Counted from the first letter of the stretch, positions 1 to 6,355 are shown. The stretch: DNA of 9,263 nucleotides from CAZAPZ01 sp964487285 (GCA_964487285.1 CAZAPZ010000063.1:1-9263); one strand, 5' to 3'. Notes: generated from the sequence alone by a model not told the origin. Numbers and translations are program-made.

Positions 1-431
1 GCAAAAAAGTCCTTGCTGTTATGGAAAAAAACGGACTTAAACGCGGTGAGAACGGTCTTGAAGTTTATGTTATGTGCGAAATTCCGAGTAATGTTATTCT
101 TGCGGATAAATTTAGTGAAATATTTGACGGATTTTCGATAGGATCAAACGATCTCACTCAGCTTACTCTTGGGCTTGATAGAGATTCGGCCATTGTGGCG
201 CCTCTATTTAATGAAAGAGACGAAGCGGTCAAAAGAATGATTCACATGGTAATTCAGACTGCTCATAAATATAATAAACCTGTTGGTATTTGCGGTCAGG
301 CTCCTTCCGATTACCCGGAGTTTGCTCAATTCTTGGTTAGCGAAGGAATTGACAGCATGTCACTTAATCCTGACAGTGTTATGAAAACCACGCTTTCGGT
401 ACTTGAGATGGAGAAAAACTTAAGGAAATAA
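1..431 (+). CDS. ppsA: Phosphoenolpyruvate synthase, C-terminal part (5' end outside window)
   Basis: The reading frame is open from the window edge (first whole codon at position 3), so the ATG at 21 is internal and this is the last ~143 residues of a protein of about 800. PEP synthase converts pyruvate, ATP and water to PEP, AMP and phosphate in the cytoplasm, feeding gluconeogenesis. The fragment is the end of the C-terminal PEP-utilising TIM-barrel domain. Visible motifs are CEIPSNVILAD, the substrate-site stretch GSNDLTQLTLGLDRD, and GICGQAPSD, which holds the proton-donor cysteine of the family. The AP after GICGQ favours PEP synthase over pyruvate phosphate dikinase, which usually reads GICGEHGG. 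The C-terminus ends soon after SLNPD, as expected for an intact end. truA follows after 19 bases. With enolase downstream, the block carries two enzymes around the PEP node. Confidence 0.95.
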   Translation, partial: KKVLAVMEKNGLKRGENGLEVYVMCEIPSNVILADKFSEIFDGFSIGSNDLTQLTLGLDRDSAIVAPLFNERDEAVKRMIHMVIQTAHKYNKPVGICGQAPSDYPEFAQFLVSEGIDSMSLNPDSVMKTTLSVLEMEKNLRK

Positions 432-450
432 GCTGGAAAATCTCTTAAAT

Positions 451-1176
451 ATGAGATTTAAGATGATTATTTGCTACGACGGTACAAATTTTTACGGTTC
501 ACAAAGACAGTCGCAGTCGAGAACCGTTCAAGGCGTGATAGAAAACGCCGTATCAACTATTGAGGATAAAGCAGTGATGATCGATTTGGCAGGCAGAACC
601 GATAGAGGGGTACATGCCACAGGTCAGGTGGCAGCATTTAACAGCGATAGAACGCTGAGCATTAAGAGGTGGAAAAAATCTCTTAATGCTCTTTTGCCGC
701 AAGATATATCGATTGTTAAAATGCAATATTCGGATAATATATTATTTGATCCCAGGAGAGATGCGGTGAGACGCGATTATGTATATACAATAAAAATAGG
801 CAGATACAATCCCATGCTTTCTAATTATGCTTTGCAAATCAATAAACCTATAGATATAGAAGCAGTTAGTAAAGCTGCAGGAATGATAGTAGGAACGCAT
901 AATTTTAGAATATTTTCCGTAGGAAGCTCCAAGGGCAGCTATATTACAACGGTTTTCAGCTCACAGATTAAAGCTGTTGGAAACTGGATCTTTTATAAAA
1001 TTTCATCTGCTGCCTACTTTAAACATATGATAAGAAGAATAATCGGCCTGCTGATTCTAATAGGCAGCAAGCAATACTCACCGTATGCAGTTGAAGATTG
1101 TTTGAACGGCAAACGCTTATCTTTTAGCGCAGGAAGTCCATCCGGGCTAATTTTAAGAAGGATAGTTTATGATTAA
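451..1176 (+). CDS. truA: tRNA pseudouridine(38-40) synthase TruA
   Basis: This enzyme isomerises uridine to pseudouridine at positions 38-40 of the tRNA anticodon arm in the cytoplasm. The product is 241 residues, within the family range. The catalytic motif AGRTDRGVHA is at residues 47-56, with the nucleophile Asp51. The active-site tyrosine region RRDYVY is at about 107-112. The C-terminal motif FKHMIRRIIG corresponds to the usual FxxxMVRxIVG, and the protein ends in the expected LILRRIVYD strand. The start was chosen because MRFKMIICYDGT matches the normal first beta strand; the upstream Shine-Dalgarno is weak (GGA about 13 bases before the ATG), so translation may be coupled to ppsA. The 3' end overlaps the next start by 8 bases. 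Confidence 0.96.
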   Translation: MRFKMIICYDGTNFYGSQRQSQSRTVQGVIENAVSTIEDKAVMIDLAGRTDRGVHATGQVAAFNSDRTLSIKRWKKSLNALLPQDISIVKMQYSDNILFDPRRDAVRRDYVYTIKIGRYNPMLSNYALQINKPIDIEAVSKAAGMIVGTHNFRIFSVGSSKGSYITTVFSSQIKAVGNWIFYKISSAAYFKHMIRRIIGLLILIGSKQYSPYAVEDCLNGKRLSFSAGSPSGLILRRIVYD

Positions 1177-1960
1177 GCTGCAGCCGGTTGCATTTCCGTT
1201 TCATGTTAAAAAAGGTGAATCGGTATATTTTATTGATGAAACAAGTCTAACCGTATGCGGTATCAGCCCGCCGGAACATTCGGTAGTCTGCGATATCGGC
1301 AATATTAAACCGTCGTCAATTATAACGATTGGCAAATTAAGGCTTCATACTAAACCAAGCGAGTTTTTGTCTCATAGTATTGTTGAAGGCTGGAATTCCA
1401 AACTGCTGTTTGGTGTTGAACTTGAGGCAGATTCAGACGGCGTAATTGAGCGGGAAGCAGAGATTGACAACTCTATACTTTCGGCTGCGATAATTACGCT
1501 TTCGGACAGAGGAGCAATAGGAAGAAGAGATGATTTGACAGGGCCTCTCGTACAGAAAATTATTGCCAAAGTAGCTGGCGTAAACAAACTGTATCTTATA
1601 CCGGATGATAAAAATCTTCTCAGATATACTGTAAGTGAGCTTGCAGATAAAATGCATTATGATATTATTATAACAGATGGCGGTACAGGCGTAAGTCCGC
1701 GTGATACCACAAGCGATGTTACGCAAGAGCTTATAGAAAAAAGAATGCGGGGAATGGAGCAGGCTATGATGGCAGCAAGCCTCAAAGAGACATATAAAGC
1801 TGTGCTTTCCAGGGCTGTAGCGGGCATAAGAGGCAGAAGTTTGATTATTAATTTACCAGGAAGCCCAAGAGCGGCATCATCTAATCTGCTTTCTATTATT
1901 GGTGCCATTAGTCACATAATAAAAAAATTGAACGGTGACCCATCGGACTGTTCAGTATAA
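1169..1960 (+). CDS. mogA: MogA/MoaB-type molybdopterin adenylyltransferase with extra N-terminal region
   Basis: Residues ~103-255 form a MogA/MoaB domain, which adenylylates molybdopterin before molybdate insertion in molybdenum cofactor synthesis. Landmarks are IITLSDRGAIG at 108-118, the MPT-binding motif TDGGTGVSPRD at 169-179, and SRAVAGIRGRSLIINLPGSP at 214-233. These are the family's conserved blocks, so the domain looks functional. Residues 1-102 are additional: E. coli MogA is about 195 residues and begins near the LSDRG strand, whereas this protein has 263. The extra part is mostly short beta-like stretches (ESVYFIDETSLTVCGI, SIITIGKLRLHTKP) with no motif I recognise; a diverged MOSC-like or other cofactor-related domain is possible but unproven. 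Its start overlaps truA by 8 bases, which argues that the long form is translated. It may serve the bis-MGD enzyme TorA encoded at 6469. Confidence 0.88.
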   Translation: MIKLQPVAFPFHVKKGESVYFIDETSLTVCGISPPEHSVVCDIGNIKPSSIITIGKLRLHTKPSEFLSHSIVEGWNSKLLFGVELEADSDGVIEREAEIDNSILSAAIITLSDRGAIGRRDDLTGPLVQKIIAKVAGVNKLYLIPDDKNLLRYTVSELADKMHYDIIITDGGTGVSPRDTTSDVTQELIEKRMRGMEQAMMAASLKETYKAVLSRAVAGIRGRSLIINLPGSPRAASSNLLSIIGAISHIIKKLNGDPSDCSV

Positions 1961-1965
1961 AGGAG
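1960..1965 (+). promoter_or_regulatory. Shine-Dalgarno site that sets the enolase start
   Basis: AAGGAG begins on the last base of the mogA stop codon and sits 5 bases before the ATG at 1971. It supports that ATG over the in-frame GTG at 1935, which lies inside mogA, has no such site, and would add 12 residues (MTHRTVQYKGVV) unlike any enolase N-terminus. Confidence 0.85.
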
Positions 1966-1970
1966 TTGTC

Positions 1971-3215
1971 ATGTCACGTATTGTATCTATTGATGGAAGG
2001 GAAATTCTTGATTCAAGAGGTAATCCTACAGTCGAAGCTCATATAGTTACTGAAAAGACTGAAGCGATAGCAAAAGTACCATCAGGTGCATCAACCGGAA
2101 TCCATGAAGCCGTAGAGTTGAGAGACGGTGAGTCGCGATTTGGTGGAAAAGGTGTTTTAAAAGCTGTTGGCAATATAAAGGGACCGATTGCAAACGCACT
2201 TATTGGAAAAGATGTTTTCGATCAACGCGGAATTGATGAATTGATGATAAAAATAGACGGTACGTCTAACAAAGCAAACCTTGGTGCAAATGCTACAATT
2301 GCCGTATCCATCGCCTGCACAAGAGCAGCCGCTTACGAAGCGGGCATTCCACTTTTTAGATATATAGGAGGCGTTTCACCGAATATAATGCCTGTTATAA
2401 TGTCAAATGTTATCAATGGCGGAAAACATGCCAATAATAATATTGATCTTCAGGAATATATGCTTGTTCCTATCGGAGCATCTAATTTTCACGACGCCCT
2501 TCGCATGACAGCGGAGAGTTATCATGCCTTAAAAGAAATACTCAATGATAAGCATCTTTCAACGGCTGTCGGCGATGAAGGAGGGTTTGCACCCAATCTT
2601 AAAAATAATAGAGAGCCGCTTGAGCTTATGTCAATGGCAGTAGAAAAAGCAGGTTACAAGCTTGGGGAAGATATTAAGTTTGCCATAGATCCTGCGTCAT
2701 CCTCTTTTTTTGAAGATGACAAATATCGTATTGAAGGAAACTATTATAATAGTTCCGAAATGATAGATTATTACGAAAAATTGATTGGAGATTTTCCTAT
2801 ATTTATCCTTGAAGATGGATTGGCGGAAGACGATTGGAAAGGGTGGAAAGAGTTGAATAGCCGCCTTGGAGATAAGGTAATGCTTATAGGCGATGATATT
2901 TTTGTTACTAATACCAAATTAATAAGGCGCGGTATAAAAGAAAAGACTGCCAATGCGGTGTTGATAAAACCGAATCAAATCGGTACGGTCTCCGAAACAA
3001 TAAACGCAATTGAACTATCTCAATTCGCCGGCTTCAAAACCGTTGTCAGCCACCGTTCAGGAGAGACCGATGATACTTTTATAGCAGATCTTGCTGTTGG
3101 AAAAAATTGTGGTTTTTTAAAAACGGGATCAATATGCAGGGGTGAAAGAATAGTAAAATATAATCGTTTGGCAGAAATTGAAGATTATCTCGGAAAAAGC
3201 TCTATATACGGTTGA
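1971..3215 (+). CDS. eno: Enolase (phosphopyruvate hydratase)
   Basis: Enolase interconverts 2-phosphoglycerate and PEP in the cytoplasm, using Mg2+. From ATG 1971 the product is 414 residues, slightly short for the family (about 415-430), and starts with the standard SRIVSIDGREILDSRGNPT. The mobile loop PSGASTG is intact. Catalytic residues are Glu203 in GDEGGFAPN, Lys333 in the signature LIKPNQIGT and Lys384 in LKTGS; SHRSGETDD starts at 360. Metal ligands are Asp240, Glu281 in LEDGLAEDDW and Asp308 in GDD. Some normally uniform blocks drift: MSNVINGGKHANNN replaces the usual MMNI-INGG-HADNN, and the C-terminal block reads GSICRGERIVKYN rather than GAPxRSERxAKYN. All catalytic residues are present, so it should be active. 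The stop overlaps the following start by 4 bases. Confidence 0.97.
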   Translation: MSRIVSIDGREILDSRGNPTVEAHIVTEKTEAIAKVPSGASTGIHEAVELRDGESRFGGKGVLKAVGNIKGPIANALIGKDVFDQRGIDELMIKIDGTSNKANLGANATIAVSIACTRAAAYEAGIPLFRYIGGVSPNIMPVIMSNVINGGKHANNNIDLQEYMLVPIGASNFHDALRMTAESYHALKEILNDKHLSTAVGDEGGFAPNLKNNREPLELMSMAVEKAGYKLGEDIKFAIDPASSSFFEDDKYRIEGNYYNSSEMIDYYEKLIGDFPIFILEDGLAEDDWKGWKELNSRLGDKVMLIGDDIFVTNTKLIRRGIKEKTANAVLIKPNQIGTVSETINAIELSQFAGFKTVVSHRSGETDDTFIADLAVGKNCGFLKTGSICRGERIVKYNRLAEIEDYLGKSSIYG

Positions 3216-3475
3216 AGCGTAAATATATTGTCAGTGCCATTTTAATTATACTATTTGTATATGTTTCTATTTCTGCAGTAAGAGCTCATATCGAGCTTAA
3301 ATCGTTGAAATCGTGGAAGCTGAGTGTATCTAAGGAATTTGTTAAGAACAAGATCAAATTAAATAAAATGGAAATTATGTTGAAGCAGACTAAGAATAAA
3401 AATTATCTTATTGATCTTGCCCGTGAAAAGCTATACATGAAAAAACCGGATGAAACTATCATTCCGGTTCAATAA
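3212..3475 (+). CDS. Septum formation initiator (DivIC/FtsB family) protein
   Basis: This is an 87-residue single-pass membrane protein. It has a short positive N-terminus (MKRK), a transmembrane helix at about residues 5-23 (IVSAILIILFVYVSISAV), then a charged helical stretch suited to a coiled coil. The C-terminal motif YLIDLAREKLYMKKPDETIIPV matches the DivIC/FtsB hallmark, whose usual form is A-R-E-x-L-(G/N)-x-x-K-P-x-E. Family members bridge FtsL and FtsQ/DivIB in the divisome and help activate septal peptidoglycan synthesis. The start is a TTG overlapping the enolase stop (TTGA). No ATG or GTG precedes the membrane helix in frame, so TTG with translational coupling is the best choice. 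A small DivIC/FtsB gene directly behind eno is a common arrangement in Proteobacteria and related groups, which supports the call. Confidence 0.85.
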   Translation: MKRKYIVSAILIILFVYVSISAVRAHIELKSLKSWKLSVSKEFVKNKIKLNKMEIMLKQTKNKNYLIDLAREKLYMKKPDETIIPVQ

Positions 3476-3498
3476 TATTTTATGACATACTTTTATTT

Positions 3499-4812
3499 AT
3501 GATACTTAGATTTGCTCCATCACCTACAGGATTGCTGCATGTTGGTAATATCAGAGTAGCTATAATCAACTATATCGAAGCTTTAAAGCATGATGGCCAG
3601 CTGATATTGAGATTTGAAAACAGCGATCCTAAAAGATCGACAATAGACTATGAAAACCAAATACTTGATGATTTGACATGGCTTAATATAAAATTTGATC
3701 ATATATATAGGCAATTAGATAGAATGGATATTTATAAAGCAATTGCCTCGGAACTATTAAAATCAGGCGGTGCGTATAGATGCTTTTGCAGTAAAGATAA
3801 ATTGCAAGATGCCAAAAGAGATGCTATTCATAAAGGGATTGCATACCGTTATTCAGGCTGCTGCTCTAATATAACAGATAAAGAGAGTGAACGAATGGCA
3901 GAAACCGAACCTTATACTATAAGGCTAAGAAATGTGTCTAAAATAGTTGTGAAAGATGCTATCAGAGGAGATATAGAATTTGATCCTAAGGATATCGACG
4001 ATTTTATTATTCTTAGAGAGGATGGCACGGCTACTTATAATTTTGCGTGCTCGGTAGATGACATGGATATGAAAATTGATGAGGTGATTAGAGGCGAAGA
4101 TCATATCACAAATACAGCTCGCCAGATAGCTGTCTTGAATGCCCTTAATAAAAAACTACCTAATTATATTCATCTTCCGACAATGTTAGATGTTGACAGA
4201 AAAAAGATTTCAAAAAGAAAGGGCGGTTTTAGCATAAAAGATTTAAGGAAAGACGGTATATTGCCTGAAGCAATTGTCTTATATCTTGCGTCTCTTGGAA
4301 GCGGTAAAAATTTTAATTACGAGAATCTGATATTACAGTTTTCAATAAAGAAGATTTCAAAAAGTAATATAGTGTTTGATTATAATAAACTGCTCAGGAT
4401 AAATGAAACCTTAATAAAGACAATCAGCGAAAAAAAACTTATAAAGCATTTGAAAGAATTTGATGATAGAGCTTTTAGTAAAAATTGGATAAATTTTGTT
4501 GCTGTCTTTAGAAAAAATGCCGAAACCTTAAAAGAGTTAGATAGCCTAATTGATCGGTTTTTAAAATTTATTCCTGAAAAAGCGGCATATACCGATAAAG
4601 ATGTGCTCACCTCTTTTGTAAAAGCTTATAAAGAAAATAATTTTAGCTGCTCTATCAGGAAAACATCGGAACAAACTCTTAAAAAAGGAAAAGAACTTTA
4701 TCATCCCATTAGAATGGCTTTGACAGGAAATCAATCGGGACCGCCCCTGCTTGAACTGATCGAAGTTTTTGGTAAACAAAAGACCTTAGCAAGATTAGAA
4801 TCTGCGATATAG
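3499..4812 (+). CDS. gltX: Glutamyl-tRNA synthetase, divergent form
   Basis: This class I synthetase of 437 residues should attach glutamate to tRNA in the cytoplasm. The N-terminus LRFAPSPTG is followed by the HIGH-type motif HVGN at 14-17. The KMSKS-type motif is KISKR at 236-240. Zinc-site cysteines are C95-x-C97 and C121/C122; the fourth ligand position is Asn124 rather than a usual His or Cys. The motif normally written RIEDTD reads RFENSD (38-43), keeping the Glu and last Asp but losing the first Asp. RGEDHITNTARQ and YIHLPTML are typical of the catalytic core, and the end (PPLLELIEVFGKQKTLARLE) matches the anticodon-binding domain. Several anaerobic lineages carry two GltX copies, one charging tRNA-Gln; this could be either. 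No Shine-Dalgarno is visible before the ATG. The start is fixed by the conserved N-terminus. Confidence 0.92.
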   Translation: MILRFAPSPTGLLHVGNIRVAIINYIEALKHDGQLILRFENSDPKRSTIDYENQILDDLTWLNIKFDHIYRQLDRMDIYKAIASELLKSGGAYRCFCSKDKLQDAKRDAIHKGIAYRYSGCCSNITDKESERMAETEPYTIRLRNVSKIVVKDAIRGDIEFDPKDIDDFIILREDGTATYNFACSVDDMDMKIDEVIRGEDHITNTARQIAVLNALNKKLPNYIHLPTMLDVDRKKISKRKGGFSIKDLRKDGILPEAIVLYLASLGSGKNFNYENLILQFSIKKISKSNIVFDYNKLLRINETLIKTISEKKLIKHLKEFDDRAFSKNWINFVAVFRKNAETLKELDSLIDRFLKFIPEKAAYTDKDVLTSFVKAYKENNFSCSIRKTSEQTLKKGKELYHPIRMALTGNQSGPPLLELIEVFGKQKTLARLESAI

Positions 4813-4816
4813 GAGG
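4811..4816 (+). promoter_or_regulatory. Orphan Shine-Dalgarno-like sequence at gltX end
   Basis: A perfect AGGAGG overlaps the gltX stop codon, but no ATG, GTG or TTG follows at usable distance; the first TTG/GTG cluster lies more than 20 bases further on. It could be the remnant of a lost coupled gene, or chance. The remaining bases to 4870 hold no convincing terminator, although gltX and the aldehyde dehydrogenase gene converge here. Confidence 0.4.
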
Positions 4817-4870
4817 AAAGCAGCAACTTACCCCCTTTGTGTGTTTATCTTATGCTCTTTACGTTGTTAC

Positions 4871-6124
4871 TTATGCAATCGTTGTTTCAATGCTCAGCAG
4901 TTTTGGCCCCTGTTTCATGATGAATTTGTCATTTACGGTTTCCCATATCCATCCTGAATAGCCGTATCCTCCTATCGGGCGAGTAACAAGTGCTCCTCTC
5001 CAGCTCTCTTTTCTCGGTTTGTTATAACTTGTTGTGCCAAATTTACCAAATATAAAATCTTCTACTTCATAGGCATAGTTTTTACCTTTCAATCGTTCAG
5101 ACAAATCCCATGCCTGTTTTCCTCCCCATATAGAAGCACGAAGTCCGTATTTGTTATCTGCTGCAATATTATAAGCATCGTTAGTATCCTCAAACGGCAT
5201 TATCATACTTACAGGTCCAAAGATCTCATCCTGCATACCAATCATATCTTTTTGCGCATCAATAATTATAGTGGGAGAAACTATGCTTTCCTCTATCTTG
5301 CCTCCAAAAACTATTTTCCCTCCTTTATTTCTTGCATCAGAGATAACATTTTTAATATTTTCGAGAGCTATGCTACTTGCAATGGGAACAACACGAAGCT
5401 TGCCCGGATCCTTCTGATTGGCAATCTCCTCGGTTCTTTCAATAAACTCGTGTATAAACGCACGATATATACCATGCTGCACGAGTATTCTTTCCGGTGC
5501 TGTGCAAGTTTGCCCCGAATAACCGTATTTGCTTTGGACGAGGTCGTACATACAGTCATCAAGCGGAGCATCGTTAAAGACTACAAACGGATCATTTCCC
5601 GGTCCTTCAAATACGAGTTTCTTGCCGCTTTCCATTACTTTTTCTTTTACAGGAAGAATATTTTTGTCAGAGCCAAAAACTATTACGGCATCTGTAAAAT
5701 CATCTTGCAATGAATCCGAAAGAAACTTTTTACCTGATTCATAAGAAAATTGTATCTCATCTCCAAAAATAGGTTTGTATAATCGTTCGGTAAGATGAGA
5801 AATTTCACTTCCTTTGCTTGAAAATTTTATTCTCACTCTATTGCCGCCTATCCATGCTGAAAGTATTGCAACGCTAAGCCAGGCCGAGCCGTCATAAGGA
5901 AGCATAATCGCTACATTTCCGATCGGTTTTCTGTCGGATATTATATTTTCAATTCTAGAAAACAGTCGAAGCTGGTTAATATTATGATCCAATTCCCTGC
6001 TGCAGTCATATTTGCAGAAACCAAGATCTCCTGTTGCAGTATTAATATATTCGTCTCGTGCATTAAGTAAACTTTTAGAGAATTTCCAAATTTTCTCCAT
6101 TCTTTTTTTAAAATCTGTCACCAT
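4871..6124 (-). CDS. Atypical NAD(P)-dependent aldehyde dehydrogenase family protein
   Basis: This ALDH-superfamily enzyme should oxidise an aldehyde, or reduce an acyl-CoA or acyl group; the substrate is unknown. Conserved parts are the catalytic cysteine Cys207 in GQTCTAPER, the general base Glu173 in FEGPGNDP (replacing the common ELGGKNP), the cofactor-site Lys100, FGS at 150-152, and EIFGPV with Glu300. Two features are odd. At 417 residues it is shorter than the usual 470-500, mainly at the N-terminus. The motif normally PWNFP reads PYDGS (76-80), so the oxyanion-hole Asn is Asp78. No signal peptide is seen, so it is probably cytoplasmic. The ATG at 6124 sits only 2 bases after an AGGGGG; the GTG one codon on has better spacing (5 bases) and may be the true start. 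It diverges from torA across a shared 344-base control region, but a functional tie is only inferred. Confidence 0.85.
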   Translation of the reverse strand: MVTDFKKRMEKIWKFSKSLLNARDEYINTATGDLGFCKYDCSRELDHNINQLRLFSRIENIISDRKPIGNVAIMLPYDGSAWLSVAILSAWIGGNRVRIKFSSKGSEISHLTERLYKPIFGDEIQFSYESGKKFLSDSLQDDFTDAVIVFGSDKNILPVKEKVMESGKKLVFEGPGNDPFVVFNDAPLDDCMYDLVQSKYGYSGQTCTAPERILVQHGIYRAFIHEFIERTEEIANQKDPGKLRVVPIASSIALENIKNVISDARNKGGKIVFGGKIEESIVSPTIIIDAQKDMIGMQDEIFGPVSMIMPFEDTNDAYNIAADNKYGLRASIWGGKQAWDLSERLKGKNYAYEVEDFIFGKFGTTSYNKPRKESWRGALVTRPIGGYGYSGWIWETVNDKFIMKQGPKLLSIETTIA

Positions 6125-6144
6125 TGCCCCCTATACAGAACACT

Positions 6145-6175
6145 ACTAAGTTTCGATTTATATGATACTTAGTTT
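6145..6175. repeat. Paired ACTWAGT boxes, 22-bp period, in aldehyde dehydrogenase leader
   Basis: ACTAAGTTT at 6145-6153 and ACTTAGTTT at 6167-6175 match at 8 of 9 bases and start exactly 22 bp apart, about two helical turns. Each ACTWAGT core is itself palindromic, so the pair is both a direct and an inverted repeat (arms 6145-6151 and 6167-6173). The pair lies between the putative leftward promoter and the start codon at 6124, a plausible place for a repressor operator. No regulator is encoded nearby. Confidence 0.5.
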
Positions 6176-6182
6176 ACGTAAA
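6173..6182. promoter_or_regulatory. Perfect 10-bp palindrome TTTACGTAAA
   Basis: TTTACGTAAA is fully self-complementary and overlaps the right-hand ACTWAGT box by 3 bases. It lies just downstream of the leftward -10 candidates, so a bound protein could block leftward transcription. A 10-bp palindrome in AT-rich DNA can arise by chance, so this is tentative. Confidence 0.35.
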
Positions 6183-6197
6183 TTTCTTTATTTTATA

Positions 6198-6231
6198 ATT
6201 ATACATTATGTTATGGCTTGGATTTTGTCAA
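6198..6231 (-). promoter_or_regulatory. Candidate sigma-70-type promoter for aldehyde dehydrogenase gene
   Basis: Read leftward, a consensus -35 TTGACA occupies 6231-6226. Two -10 candidates follow: CATAAT at 6210-6205 after a short 15-base spacer, and a consensus TATAAT at 6203-6198 after an over-long 22-base spacer. Neither spacing is ideal, so the exact -10 is unsettled. Confidence 0.45.
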
Positions 6232-6232
6232 G

Positions 6233-6256
6233 AAAGTCTGCGATTTGCCGGACTTT
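6233..6256. repeat. 8-bp inverted repeat (hairpin) between divergent promoters
   Basis: AAAGTCTG (6233-6240) can pair with CGGACTTT (6249-6256) across an 8-base loop, with one G-T wobble. This is the most GC-containing spot of the gap. It lacks a clean T-run on either side, so it is a poor intrinsic terminator; it lies right next to the leftward -35. An operator or a structural boundary is possible. Confidence 0.4.
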
Positions 6257-6277
6257 AATCTTCTTTATGAGAGATAA

Positions 6278-6299
6278 ATTAGCACAATCTTGTTCTAAT
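6278..6299. promoter_or_regulatory. 22-bp near-palindrome, candidate dimer-binding operator
   Basis: The site has the form A-TTAGnACAA-TC-TTGTnCTAA-T: 9 of 11 base pairs are symmetric, and the failures are the central pair and the n position (C opposite T). Size and symmetry fit a homodimeric helix-turn-helix regulator. It does not fit the FNR (TTGAT-N4-ATCAA) or CRP (TGTGA-N6-TCACA) consensus. It lies about 57 bases upstream of the torA -10, where an activator could act. Confidence 0.5.
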
Positions 6300-6309
6300 A
6301 TTTATAATT

Positions 6310-6331
6310 TTTACATAAAATTTACATAAAA
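6310..6331 (+). promoter_or_regulatory. Tandem 11-bp repeat TTTACATAAAA, candidate response-regulator site for torA
   Basis: TTTACATAAAA occurs twice head to tail with no mismatch (6310-6320, 6321-6331), and a weaker third unit starting TTTATA follows at 6332. Direct half-sites at an 11-bp period are the known binding pattern of OmpR/PhoB-type winged-helix response regulators, the family that includes TorR of E. coli. The array ends where a -35 element would lie for the extended -10 at 6356, which fits an activator replacing the -35 contact. Confidence 0.55.
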
Positions 6332-6355
6332 TTTATAGCATGGCACAATGATTAA

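Noticed and set aside
1935..1970. Longer enolase from GTG at 1935
   Set aside because: It adds 12 residues inside mogA, with no ribosome site, while ATG 1971 has AAGGAG at ideal distance and the family-typical N-terminus.
3482..3502. Six-codon mini-ORF whose stop overlaps the gltX start (ATGA)
   Set aside because: It has no ribosome binding site and no features beyond chance; possible coupling peptide but unsupported.
4818..4872. Inverted repeat between gltX and the aldehyde dehydrogenase gene as a two-way terminator
   Set aside because: The 10-base arms have one mismatch and one wobble, the loop is 35 bases, and there is no T-run.
5252..5713. 153-codon plus-strand ORF opposite the aldehyde dehydrogenase gene
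   Set aside because: It is antisense to a well-supported gene, has no recognisable domain, and its composition is that of a shadow frame.
6282..6349. GCACAAT repeated at 6282-6288 and 6343-6349
   Set aside because: Only 7 bases at a spacing unrelated to helical turns; expected by chance in this composition.
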